Part shown: positions 9,650 through 18,646 of the stretch, in pieces
Numbering within the stretch: position 1 is the stretch's first letter
Layout of the letters: every line of letters begins with the position of its first letter
Assembly: GCA_029974985.1 (NCBI GenBank)
Contig: JARKQC010000310.1
Coordinates: 1 to 38,157 of the forward strand
DNA length: 38,157 bases
Direction: 5' to 3'
Source of the DNA: Bacteroidota bacterium
GTDB lineage: Bacteria > Bacteroidota > Ignavibacteria > Kapaibacteriales > UBA2268
Translations under genes and position numbers: made by a program
The notes under the pieces: generated by a model
Databases searched by the model: none
What the model saw: the letters and a program-made list of their open reading frames with translations, nothing else
What the model was told of the DNA's origin: nothing

Positions 9650-10357
9650 TTATAACGATTTTATATAATGTACGACTTTTGTAATATAAGAATCATAATC
9701 ATTAAATATTAAAGAATTACCAAATTCTCCAAAAGCTAAAGTTGAAGTATTTATCTTAATATTATTTTGATTTTTATAAAAATTTACATAGTCATTTTTA
9801 TCTTTTATATCATAATTGATTTCTGGTAAATTAATAATAAATAAAAGAGTTTTTACTGGTGTATGTAAAAAAGATAAAATATTATCTTTGGACAAAGCTA
9901 AATATTTATCGGCATTATTTTGAGTAAATATTTCCCACTTTTTAAATTTTGCACCATTTGTATAATAAGGAATTTTATCGGGTATAATAAAAATTTGAAA
10001 ATATGGTATATTGTTGGCTCAAATATTTGCAGTCACACCAAGCATATTTTCAAAGTAATTTACAGAATTTTGTGAATAATTCTGCATTACGAATTTAACA
10101 CCAATACCAGCTATGATTTTATCATTTTTATATATAGTAATATCAACATTTTTATTCAAATATCTTCCTTGAATCTTCGCTTCTTTTCCTTCGCCAAAAC
10201 CTAATGCTTTGATAGTATAATCATTGGACAGTTTATTCTGCAAATCATTAGCGATGCAAGAGTGCAATATTTCTAGTTTTTTATTACTTCTTGAATTAGT
10301 ATCCAAGAACTTTTTAAATGCTTTATTTATACAATTGAGGAAATCATTATTATTCAT
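9650..10357 (-). pseudogene. Probable type II restriction endonuclease interrupted by an in-frame TGA
   Basis: One reading frame runs from the ATG at 10357 (or TTG at 10366, overlapping the methyltransferase stop as TTGA) to the TAA at 9650. It is broken only by TGA at 10019-10021. The 5' part encodes ~112 residues ending GVTANI. After the stop, the same frame goes on for 122 residues without a break: NNIPYFQIFIIPDKIPYY, then KFKKWEIFTQ, and finally HYIKSL. The whole would be ~235 residues, a normal size for a type II enzyme. NVDITIYKNDKIIAGIGVKF looks like the core of a PD-(D/E)XK-type nuclease, but the acidic position before the Lys is Gly, so the active-site assignment is tentative. Its position directly after, and coupled to, an adenine methyltransferase is the main reason for the restriction call. 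The gene is likely inactive unless the stop is read through or is an assembly error. I could not name the enzyme family. Confidence 0.65.
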
Positions 10358-10362
10358 AGTAA

Positions 10363-11865
10363 TCAAAATAAACTTTCAGGATTCTTAAATTTAATTTTAT
10401 ATTCTTTAATTTGCTTAGATGTTATTGATTTGTATCCACCTGAAAAGTCTTTTCCTGTTAATCTAATATATTTATAAAACTCTTCTGATTTTAGAGTATT
10501 TTCAACAATGCTCCAATCTGCAAATGGTTTATTTTTAATAATAAACAAACCCGAATACATCATAACATCTGCTGGAACTCTATAACATTCTATCTCACCG
10601 TTAATTAAGGTGCTTAAAACAATTTTTTCATTATGGATTGTTTGTATTCCCTGACTTCTACCAAATTCATACCATAATGCACCTTTATCAATATCCCTAC
10701 TTTCAAGTTCTTCGCGATGTTTCGATAAATACTCATAAGCATAAGGGTAATCTTGTTTCATTTTGTCTTCTTCAATAACAATATAACGACCATTAATTAA
10801 CTCGTAAGGAAATAAAATCATTTCACAATTATTAAGTTCTCCTTTTAACCGCGTGCCTTTTATAACTTTTTTTAAGATTGCTTTTTCAATAAATGAATCG
10901 TTGAAAAAAACTAATTTATCGTTATATTTTTCAATTTTAGATATATATATTTTATCTCTTAAAGTAGCAAATCCATATTGTACATCAAAAAAATCTTTAA
11001 TTGCAACATTTCTATCAAAATTTAATTTTCTTAGAAATTCAATATTTTCTTTATTCGTAAATGACCAATCTTTATCATTTAAATCAACAAATTTAATATG
11101 ATTTACATAAGAAATTTTATTATCAATTAATTCTTTATATACAAAACTATTTTCGATATTACCTATTTGAAATATTGATATTGCAGTATATGTAGAAAAG
11201 CCATTAAAAATTTTATTTGATTTAAAATCAATTAGAGTTTTTAAAGTAGCTTCTTGTTTAAGATAATTTCTAAAAAGATTATATGATGAATTATGCAAAT
11301 AACTATTTGGAGTAATAAAACCAAGAAAAGCATTGTTTTTCAACATTTTAAAGCTCATTTCGAAGAAAGATAAATAAATACCAATAGTTCCTTCAGAAAA
11401 AATAAACTCTTTTTTTAATAATTCTCTTGTTTCTAAATCAAGATTATGTATTCTTATATATGGAGGGTTGCCAACAATAAAATCAAAAAATTTAAGATAA
11501 TTTTTATATAAATACAAAGTATTATCATTAAATATATTCCAATTTACTTTTTTTTCTGTTTGCAGTTTGATTTTTACAAATTCATTAAGATTATTGATTG
11601 ATTTATTAAATTCAATTTTATCAATTTCAATAGCATAAATATATTTTCCTAATCTTTCGATTATTTCATCATTTGCAAAATTATTTTCTAAACAAGCATT
11701 GATATAACGATCAATAATTTCGAGTAAGAAAGCACCATCACCACTTGAAGGTTCTAAAACATATTTTTCTAATATATGTTTTCCTTTATAATTAACTAAA
11801 TCTAAAATTTCATTAACAATCCATTTAGGTGTATAAACCTGCCCAAGTGTTTTATGTTTTGCCAT
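10363..11865 (-). CDS. N6-adenine DNA methyltransferase of a type II R-M system (Eco57I/TaqI-like)
   Basis: Transfers a methyl group from AdoMet to adenine N6 in a specific DNA site, protecting the host from its partner nuclease. From the ATG at 11865 it has 500 residues; an upstream TTG would add five, but no ribosome site supports it. Visible motifs: LGQVYTP (7-13, motif X), LEPSSGDGAF (37-46, AdoMet-binding motif I), YAIEID (77-82, motif II) and NPPY (133-136, catalytic motif IV). The long C-terminal part (~270-500) resembles the TaqI-like target-recognition domain, with WYEFGRSQG near residue 358. The reading frame is intact. It overlaps the broken endonuclease gene by TTGA, so the pair is translationally coupled. 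The gene may now act as an orphan methyltransferase. Confidence 0.9.
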   Translation of the reverse strand: MAKHKTLGQVYTPKWIVNEILDLVNYKGKHILEKYVLEPSSGDGAFLLEIIDRYINACLENNFANDEIIERLGKYIYAIEIDKIEFNKSINNLNEFVKIKLQTEKKVNWNIFNDNTLYLYKNYLKFFDFIVGNPPYIRIHNLDLETRELLKKEFIFSEGTIGIYLSFFEMSFKMLKNNAFLGFITPNSYLHNSSYNLFRNYLKQEATLKTLIDFKSNKIFNGFSTYTAISIFQIGNIENSFVYKELIDNKISYVNHIKFVDLNDKDWSFTNKENIEFLRKLNFDRNVAIKDFFDVQYGFATLRDKIYISKIEKYNDKLVFFNDSFIEKAILKKVIKGTRLKGELNNCEMILFPYELINGRYIVIEEDKMKQDYPYAYEYLSKHREELESRDIDKGALWYEFGRSQGIQTIHNEKIVLSTLINGEIECYRVPADVMMYSGLFIIKNKPFADWSIVENTLKSEEFYKYIRLTGKDFSGGYKSITSKQIKEYKIKFKNPESLF

Positions 11866-11915
11866 TTTTTTAAAAAACAATTTAATAAGTAATTAATATT
11901 ATTACGAAATCCAAC

Positions 11916-14900
11916 TTATTTAATTATAGGAAAAGATATGCTTTTTGTTCTAATACCATTATTTAACACTAATATATATATCCCACTTGCATAGCTTGAA
12001 ATATCCAATTTTGTAGTATAATTACCCGGCAATAAACTCGAATTTACAATATTTTTAACAAAATTACCATTCATATCAAAAAGTGAAATTTTGGTATTTT
12101 CATTAGAAATTGTAGAAAAATTAATATCAATATGATTATTAGAATAATCATTGTTTACGTATATTCCGAACTGCCCTTTAACTGTTAAAAGCCTGCTATC
12201 TAATTCACATTCTCCTACAATATCTACTTCCGTTTCGTTTGTTTCTACAACGCTCGGCAATTTTGATAAAATAATAACAGAATCTAATTTTACAAAAGAT
12301 TTAAGATTATCGCCTAATAGTGGCTTAGCAGTTAAATTAATAAATTCACCTTCTTGTAAATTATTAGAATTTATAATGTTTAAAGTAAGAATTAATCGCC
12401 CGTCTTGCGAATCATCAAAAATTAAATTTGGATTTGCTGATTTAATATTTTGAGAGATATTAGCTGTACGTAAATTCATTGTTACATAATCAAAGGAAAT
12501 ATAAAACGTCATTCTACGCACATCAATATCTTTAATATCATAATTAGCGTCAAATTCTATATTTATCGGAAGAAATTTTTCTTTTCCTAACTCGATATTT
12601 TCATAATTTGGTAACGATGCTTTAAATTTTGCAGTTCTATTATCAATGCTTTCTCCTTTAATTGTAAAATCAATAGTATATTTACAAGGTTCAGAAGAAT
12701 ATATTTTAGCATTTTCATCATATAGTCCACTATTTGCCCTTTTAAATTCAAATTCAAAATCAATATATGATAAGGCTGGGATAATTATAGGAAAATCAGC
12801 TTTTGTATGAGAAATTAACTCGAATGGCAGTGGCAAAACTAATGAATCAATAGTTAAAGGAAATTCTTCATTTTCGTTACTAATAGTCAATATTTTTGTT
12901 TCTGCATTATAAATAAAATCAGTTCCAAAATCAATTGTTGTACTGGATAATTTCGGCGCACTTGGATTAATTCTATTAGCCTTTAAATATAATACATACA
13001 TTTCATTGCATGGCTCAACAAGAAAAACTAAACTATCTATAATTTTGCCACTTGCATAATTTGGAAGAGTAATACCAAAAGAATTATCGCCCATATTTAA
13101 TATTTTATTCTCATATAAATCTGATTTAAAATGAGTGCTATTGTAAATAATTTTTCCAATACTTGCACCAATATTCGAGGCTTTTAAAATAGCTGATTTA
13201 ATAATATCATCAGAATTTTTACAATTATTTATCGTTCCAAAATCAAGTGTATCTTGCTCAAAACTTATATCTAATTTTTTAGTTGGGGGAATAATTTGTA
13301 AAGGATTACTCTCTAACAAACAAGGATTATAATAATTAAAAATTAAGCCAGCGTTCCAATCAGCATTAAAATCAAGTCGCAATTTTATAGTATCTGTCGA
13401 ATTTGATTTAATAATTCTTGGTAATGAATTTAAAAACTGTGCATTACCCGAAATATCAAATTTATCTTGAATTGTAATATCGGTAATACTCGGATTTTTA
13501 ACAATAAAAAATGTATCAATAGATTTTTTGCAACTTACTATATCAGAAAAATCTAAAATTTTTGTTACTAATTCTATGCTTGGGTCATAAATTTCGGCTT
13601 TTAATGCTATGGAAATATATCCGATTGTATCGGTTTTACCCTGTAAAATATAAGGTGCAACAAGGGTATCAATATACACGCCGGGTTGCGAACTTGCTAC
13701 ACGAATACCAAATTCAATATTCGAGCTAGCAATAACAGAAGTTCGCTGTTCGGGAGTTGAAAATAAATTTGAAACTATTTCAAAAGCATTAGTAGAGAAA
13801 CGCGGTTTATATAATAAAGTATTCTCGCTACCCGTTGAGACGACTTTTACAGTAGTATCAGAAATTATATTACATTTATTAGCAATAATGCCAAAATCAA
13901 TTTCCTTTATATCAACATCTAAACGAGTAGTACCAATATTCTGTCTCGAACCAGTTAGATTTGCTGTTTTACTATAATTACAATAGCTATTAATAATAAA
14001 TTTTCCATTTCTTTCGCCATATCCAATAATATCAAATTTTATTGTAAAAGTAAAATTTCCTTTTGGTTGAATTGTAACAGGAAAATTTGTTGGTGAAATA
14101 ATTTTAAAATTATTTGCGGGTGTAATAGCAATGTCCGATAAATTAATTATTAATTCAGTATTAGAATTATTTGTAACAATAATATCTTGTGTAGGAGACG
14201 AGTCAGCATCGAACACAAAATTAGTTTTATCATAATAAAAATCGGGACTAATAAATCTAACTGTGATAGTTACAGAAGTATCGGGACATAGTCCGCCTGC
14301 AATAGAAATGAATTTATAAACTCCATCATCATTAATTGAAATATCATTTTTATCACTGAAAAATGAATTATTTTTAGTCCAATGAGTAGTAATATTAGAG
14401 CCGCTTGGAAGAGATAATCCCTTTAGATTTAGAGTATTGCCAACGCAAACTTGAACTAATGTATCTTTTGTAAAAGTTTTATTATCACTTGAATTAATAA
14501 TATAAGCTTGGGGAGATTCTAAAATCTCAATTTTTAATATATTAGATTCACTATAACAACCAGATAATTTATCAACTAATTTAAGCCAATAATCACCTGC
14601 TTTTGAAATTGAAATTATCGTATCATTAATTGGAATTAAACCTTCGATTGATGAATACCATTCATAATTATATTTAGATTTATCCTTAATATCCGAAATT
14701 ATTTTTGCATCTACATTACTACAAAATTTTAAAACACCAATATTAGTACTAATATTTGAAACGGGAGGTATTTCCTTACGAATAGCTTTGGAAACACTAG
14801 CGAAACTTACCTCATTATATTGTCTGCCGCGAGCATTTCGTGAATCTTGAAAATCATAAGTATTAGGATCAATATCACTTTGTTTATATCTATAAGCATA

Positions 14901-15914
14901 TACTTGATAGCCATAATAACGACCGCATTCAAAATTTGTTCCGTCCTCGAATTTATCAATAAATTCAGTTTTAGTTAGAGATTGTACATACCCAATTACT
15001 TTATAAAAACCAATTTGTTGTCCAACATTATAAATTTTACCGTCTTCTAAAATTAATGGATAATTATTATTATCAACATATCTAACAATCATATATCCTT
15101 CATCTAAATCACTATATGTAGAAGCCGCATTCCATTTTAACTCAACCCACTTATAATTATTAATAATATTTGTTGATATAACTCCGGGATTTGTCCATAC
15201 GGGTTGTCTTAACTCACGCCAAAATAATTGATTTATATAATCATTAGTATTTCTTTTATTTGGTAACCCCTTAGTAACAATTCCCGTATTGGTAACTTCC
15301 AAACTCGAAATTCCACAATTATAAGAAGATAAAATCGCACCCGGTGCGATTTTAATACTTACATTTTGACTTACACCTTGATTATGAAAAGCTTTTGTTG
15401 CAGGCAAAGCATCATAAACAGAATAGTTTCCATTTCCAATAAAACCAAGACAATGAACATGTTCGTCTCTGTTATTTCTTATTTGAATCATATCGTGAGA
15501 AGTATTAAAATTCAAAGAAGAAATCGATTCACTGACATCAAGCGGACCCGGCGTTCCGTCTGGCAAAAAAGTATCAAAATAATAGGAACTCAAAGCACCT
15601 ACTTCTAAATATCCATCAGATTTATTATCATCAATAACACCGCCACGATGATTAATAATTATTATCGTGCCTGCTCTTAAATTGCGCCATAAATCAACAT
15701 CTTTAAAGCGGATTCCACCCATCCAAAGCCCCTCGCTACCATTATCACGGATAGAATAACCCACAAGAGAAATATTATCCTGAACAACTAATAATTCAGT
15801 CCATTCGGTATTAGCACCCGACGCAATATATATTTCACTAACGACTACTTCTTGCGAATATAGATTTGTTATAAAAACAAAAAATAAGTATGATAATAAT
15901 ATAATCTTTTTCAT
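11916..15914 (-). CDS. Large T9SS surface protein: lamin-tail, ASH-like repeats, cohesin-like domain
   Basis: A 1332-residue exported modular protein of unknown function. Residues 1-21 form a signal peptide. Next comes a lamin-tail (LTD)-like domain (~22-155: VVVSEIYIASG, EWTELLVVQ, GYSIRDNGSEGLWMGG). A FN3-like segment spans ~245-385, then Ig/PKD-like modules (~390-555) with paired cysteines. A run of about five 'choice-of-anchor D' (ASPM-SPD2-Hydin-type) repeats spans ~555-1085, each marked by a short I/LDFG(T/I/S) phrase followed by Cys-x-n. A cohesin-like region lies at ~1095-1225, and a T9SS type A sorting domain at ~1245-1332 (ISLFDMNGNFVKN and SYASGIYILVLNNG). Domain edges are approximate. 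The architecture fits a surface adhesin or scaffold. It lies 50 bases upstream of the methyltransferase start, on the same strand. Confidence 0.88.
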   Translation of the reverse strand: MKKIILLSYLFFVFITNLYSQEVVVSEIYIASGANTEWTELLVVQDNISLVGYSIRDNGSEGLWMGGIRFKDVDLWRNLRAGTIIIINHRGGVIDDNKSDGYLEVGALSSYYFDTFLPDGTPGPLDVSESISSLNFNTSHDMIQIRNNRDEHVHCLGFIGNGNYSVYDALPATKAFHNQGVSQNVSIKIAPGAILSSYNCGISSLEVTNTGIVTKGLPNKRNTNDYINQLFWRELRQPVWTNPGVISTNIINNYKWVELKWNAASTYSDLDEGYMIVRYVDNNNYPLILEDGKIYNVGQQIGFYKVIGYVQSLTKTEFIDKFEDGTNFECGRYYGYQVYAYRYKQSDIDPNTYDFQDSRNARGRQYNEVSFASVSKAIRKEIPPVSNISTNIGVLKFCSNVDAKIISDIKDKSKYNYEWYSSIEGLIPINDTIISISKAGDYWLKLVDKLSGCYSESNILKIEILESPQAYIINSSDNKTFTKDTLVQVCVGNTLNLKGLSLPSGSNITTHWTKNNSFFSDKNDISINDDGVYKFISIAGGLCPDTSVTITVRFISPDFYYDKTNFVFDADSSPTQDIIVTNNSNTELIINLSDIAITPANNFKIISPTNFPVTIQPKGNFTFTIKFDIIGYGERNGKFIINSYCNYSKTANLTGSRQNIGTTRLDVDIKEIDFGIIANKCNIISDTTVKVVSTGSENTLLYKPRFSTNAFEIVSNLFSTPEQRTSVIASSNIEFGIRVASSQPGVYIDTLVAPYILQGKTDTIGYISIALKAEIYDPSIELVTKILDFSDIVSCKKSIDTFFIVKNPSITDITIQDKFDISGNAQFLNSLPRIIKSNSTDTIKLRLDFNADWNAGLIFNYYNPCLLESNPLQIIPPTKKLDISFEQDTLDFGTINNCKNSDDIIKSAILKASNIGASIGKIIYNSTHFKSDLYENKILNMGDNSFGITLPNYASGKIIDSLVFLVEPCNEMYVLYLKANRINPSAPKLSSTTIDFGTDFIYNAETKILTISNENEEFPLTIDSLVLPLPFELISHTKADFPIIIPALSYIDFEFEFKRANSGLYDENAKIYSSEPCKYTIDFTIKGESIDNRTAKFKASLPNYENIELGKEKFLPINIEFDANYDIKDIDVRRMTFYISFDYVTMNLRTANISQNIKSANPNLIFDDSQDGRLILTLNIINSNNLQEGEFINLTAKPLLGDNLKSFVKLDSVIILSKLPSVVETNETEVDIVGECELDSRLLTVKGQFGIYVNNDYSNNHIDINFSTISNENTKISLFDMNGNFVKNIVNSSLLPGNYTTKLDISSYASGIYILVLNNGIRTKSISFPIIK

Positions 15915-15987
15915 AGTTACCCGAATTAAGTCAATAAAAACATTTATTTTTGCTTTAAAAAAAATATCAAATAATTAATTAAGCAAA

Positions 15988-16698
15988 ATGAGTTTTCTAT
16001 CAAATATAAAAATAATAGGTTTTTTTCAAATAATACAATCTATTTTAATAGTTTTAATTTATAATATAATTGTAGCAGTAGTTTTTCCACCTGAAAATAT
16101 AAATGGAGTGCTTGTTCCAAGTTTTTTTTATATATTTTCTTCGCAAATAGTTGGATTTTTGCTTACTGGATTTTCATTGATATTTTTATATAAAGTTGTT
16201 ATACCCGAAAATTTCTTTGAATTTAAAATTCAAATTAATAATTTTTCAATAATGATAATTTTATTTTTATTAGTAAACTTGCTTATTGCTTTATATCAAC
16301 TACTAATTATTAAAATTATACCATATTATCTAATACCATCATATTATTCAATGCAAAATGAATTATCCAAAGATTATTTAAATTTAGCAATATTATTATC
16401 AAAATATCATCCATCGTTGTTATATTTAGTTGGTGGCTTATTGCCAGCCGTATGCGAGGAGTTTTTTTTCAGAGGATATTTGCAAAATCTTGCTTTAAAT
16501 AAGTACAAACCAATAAATGCAATATTATTAGTAAGTTTTATTTTTGCATTTTTTCATTTTCAACTAATTGCATTTATTCCATTATTTATTTTTGGCATTG
16601 CATTAGGATTTTTAACTTATAAAACACAAAGAATAATATATTCAGTAATCTTACATTTTATAAATAATGCAATTACACTTTATTTTATAAATTTTTAA
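15988..16698 (+). CDS. CPBP family intramembrane glutamic endopeptidase (CAAX/Abi)
   Basis: A 236-residue polytopic membrane protein with about seven hydrophobic segments. All hallmark motifs are present: EEFFFR (157-162, EExxxR), FAFFH (186-190, FxxxH) and HFINN (223-227, HxxxN), which form the catalytic site of Rce1-like and bacterial CPBP proteases. Bacterial members act in protein maturation, bacteriocin immunity or unknown roles; the substrate here cannot be told. It is divergent from the T9SS gene at 15914 (73-base gap). A TATTTTTG element at 15945-15952 could be its -7 box, but no -33 partner is visible. Its stop is one base from the stop of the converging DHH gene, with no terminator between. 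Confidence 0.9.
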   Translation: MSFLSNIKIIGFFQIIQSILIVLIYNIIVAVVFPPENINGVLVPSFFYIFSSQIVGFLLTGFSLIFLYKVVIPENFFEFKIQINNFSIMIILFLLVNLLIALYQLLIIKIIPYYLIPSYYSMQNELSKDYLNLAILLSKYHPSLLYLVGGLLPAVCEEFFFRGYLQNLALNKYKPINAILLVSFIFAFFHFQLIAFIPLFIFGIALGFLTYKTQRIIYSVILHFINNAITLYFINF

Positions 16699-16699
16699 A

Positions 16700-17695
16700 T
16701 CAAATATATTTTGCAACTTCTTCGATAATTAAAGATTTTGCTTCATCTAAGTTCATAGCAAAAAGTCTTGCACCAGCGGCATTGAGATGACCTCCACCTC
16801 CAAAATTGGACGCGATATCTCGAACTGAAAAATCACCTTTCGACCTTAACGATACTCTTATCTCGTCTTTTCCCGCGACAAAAGCAATCATTACGCCAAC
16901 TATAACACCATTTATTGAAAGTGTTTTTTCAACAAAATTATCAATATCCTCATTTTTAGCGCCAGTACGGCGAAACATATCTTCTGTAATTGTCATAATA
17001 CATAATTTTCCATTTAGATATGTTTTGATATTGCATAAAGCCTCGCCAAGAATTTTTGTAGCGGCTAATGAATTATTATTATAAATCTTTTCATAAATTT
17101 CAACGGGGTCGGCACCACATTTAATTAAATCTGCGATATGAATATGAGTAGTAGAGTTTGTTCTTGGAAATCTAAAACTACCAGTGTCTGTCATAATAGC
17201 TGCATATAAAGCAGTTGCACTATGTTTTTTGATTAAAACATCTGGAAAATATGAATAAAAATCTTTTACAAGCTGTCCAGTAGAGCCAATTTCTGTATCT
17301 ACAATATATAAATCTGCAAATTTTTGAGGTTCGATATGATGATCAATTATTACTTTGAAAGCACTGCTATTTAAAATTGGTTCTTGAACAGATTTTAATC
17401 TCTTAGAGTCATTTAAATCAAGAATACAAATCAAATCTGCAGAATAAAAATGCTGAAAATCACGCGATTTGTCATATACTAAAATTGAATTATCTGTATC
17501 AAGAAATTTTAAATTAGAAGGAACTTCAGAATCAATAATTATAAAACATTTTTTTCCGAGTGATATACATAAATCTCTAAAAGCAATCGCACTACCGATT
17601 GCATCTCCATCTGGATTAGTATGCGTTGATACGATAATATAATTAGATTTTTGTACTTTACTTCTTAATCTTTCCCAATTTAAATAATTAAACAT
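16700..17695 (-). CDS. nrnA: DHH/DHHA1 phosphoesterase, NrnA-like oligoribonuclease/pAp phosphatase
   Basis: Likely degrades short oligoribonucleotides (nanoRNA) and/or dephosphorylates 3'-phosphoadenosine 5'-phosphate in the cytoplasm. At 331 residues it is the usual length for NrnA. The DHH domain has THTNPDGDAIGS (metal ligands His25, Asp29 and Asp31), a DLND segment near 93-96, and the name-giving IDHH at 117-120. The C-terminal DHHA1 domain has the substrate motif GGGGHLNAAGARL at 299-311. The exact split between nanoRNase, pAp and cyclic-dinucleotide product activity cannot be read from sequence. It ends in TGA at 16700-16702, which shows that TGA is used as a stop in this genome. It follows rex by 83 bases and may be cotranscribed with it. 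Confidence 0.9.
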   Translation of the reverse strand: MFNYLNWERLRSKVQKSNYIIVSTHTNPDGDAIGSAIAFRDLCISLGKKCFIIIDSEVPSNLKFLDTDNSILVYDKSRDFQHFYSADLICILDLNDSKRLKSVQEPILNSSAFKVIIDHHIEPQKFADLYIVDTEIGSTGQLVKDFYSYFPDVLIKKHSATALYAAIMTDTGSFRFPRTNSTTHIHIADLIKCGADPVEIYEKIYNNNSLAATKILGEALCNIKTYLNGKLCIMTITEDMFRRTGAKNEDIDNFVEKTLSINGVIVGVMIAFVAGKDEIRVSLRSKGDFSVRDIASNFGGGGHLNAAGARLFAMNLDEAKSLIIEEVAKYI

Positions 17696-17778
17696 TGAAT
17701 TTTCTTTATTTTAATATGAATTTTAATAATTTAAAGAGAATTAAACGAATAATAATAAATAATATTCATTGAAAAAGC

Positions 17779-18411
17779 TTAAATATTTTTTTGAGTTTCA
17801 TTATGTTTATTTACAACATAAATGAGATTTTCAAGTTCGTGAACAATATTAATATTATTAATAGTAAATTCAGAAGTACTTTGGAATTTTAAAGGTGTAA
17901 AATTTAAAATTCCTTGAATACCTGAAGCCGCTAATAAATCCACAGTATGCTTAGCAACCATTTGTGGAACAGCTAAAATACAAATTTTAATTCTATTTTC
18001 AACAATAAAATCTGATAATTTGTCAATATGGTGAATTGGAACTCCCGTATCAGTTTTAATTTTCTCTGGCTCGACATCAAATCCAGCAACAATTTGGATT
18101 CCTTCTTTCATAAACCCTTGATAATTCATCAAAGCCACACCAATTCTACCCGTTCCGACAATGATTACTTTTTGGATTTCATCTTTACCAAGAATTTCAT
18201 CAATTTTATGAAGAATTGAATCAATATCATAACCACCTTTTCTATTGCCAGTAATACCGAAATTACCAAAATCTTTTCTCACCAAGGAAGAAGAAATTTC
18301 TAAAGTATCAGAAATATTATCCGAAAATACTTTTCTAAATCCTAAACTTTGAAGATGTTTTAAAAGATTTTTATAATTCAGTAATCGTAAAATTTGTCCT
18401 TTGTTTGTCAT
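17779..18411 (-). CDS. rex: Redox-sensing transcriptional repressor Rex
   Basis: Senses the NADH/NAD+ ratio and represses respiration or fermentation genes when NADH is low. The 210 residues have the Rex layout: an N-terminal winged helix with SSLVRKDFGNFGITGNRKGGY (the recognition-helix region VRKDF and the GxRxxGY turn) and a Rossmann NAD(H) domain with VGTGRIGVALM (GTGRIG at 86-91). Next come DVEPEKI near residue 111 and a C-terminal GILNFTPLKF segment like the usual GI-NFAP-L. The protein should be a dimer. No clear Rex operator (TTGTGAA-n6-TTCACAA type) was found in the 235 bases upstream, nor next to another gene in the window, so targets are unknown. Confidence 0.93.
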   Translation of the reverse strand: MTNKGQILRLLNYKNLLKHLQSLGFRKVFSDNISDTLEISSSLVRKDFGNFGITGNRKGGYDIDSILHKIDEILGKDEIQKVIIVGTGRIGVALMNYQGFMKEGIQIVAGFDVEPEKIKTDTGVPIHHIDKLSDFIVENRIKICILAVPQMVAKHTVDLLAASGIQGILNFTPLKFQSTSEFTINNINIVHELENLIYVVNKHNETQKNI

Positions 18412-18646
18412 AGAATATTATCCAATATATGATTAAATGAAAATAAAGTAAGTAAAAAAATCAAATGATGATACAAAATTCACATAAATATTTCAAAATA
18501 TGCTTATTTTAGTAATACAAAATAACATATTATTACTTAATACACAAATTATTTTTAAATATATGTAAAAAAAACAATATATTTTATTAATTGATAATTA
18601 AAATAATTAAGAGGGATAATTATTAAATAATAATGTTAAAATCATA

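Noticed and set aside
9650..9895. An independent 81-residue gene starting at 9895.
   Set aside because: The start would be a TTG inside a frame that is open back to the TGA at 10021, and the protein continues the endonuclease sequence. It is the 3' part of the broken gene.
10019..10021. TGA as a recoded sense codon (genetic code variant or selenocysteine).
   Set aside because: TGA ends the methyltransferase gene (10363-10365) and the DHH gene (16700-16702) normally. No selenocysteine-insertion hairpin is visible after 10019. A simple nonsense mutation or base error is more likely.
18412..18646. Rex autoregulatory operator upstream of rex.
   Set aside because: The best candidate (ATTCACATAAATATTTCAAAA near 18479) is not a proper inverted repeat of TTGTGAA, and the AGTAATA/TATTACT pair at 18511-18537 does not match the Rex consensus.
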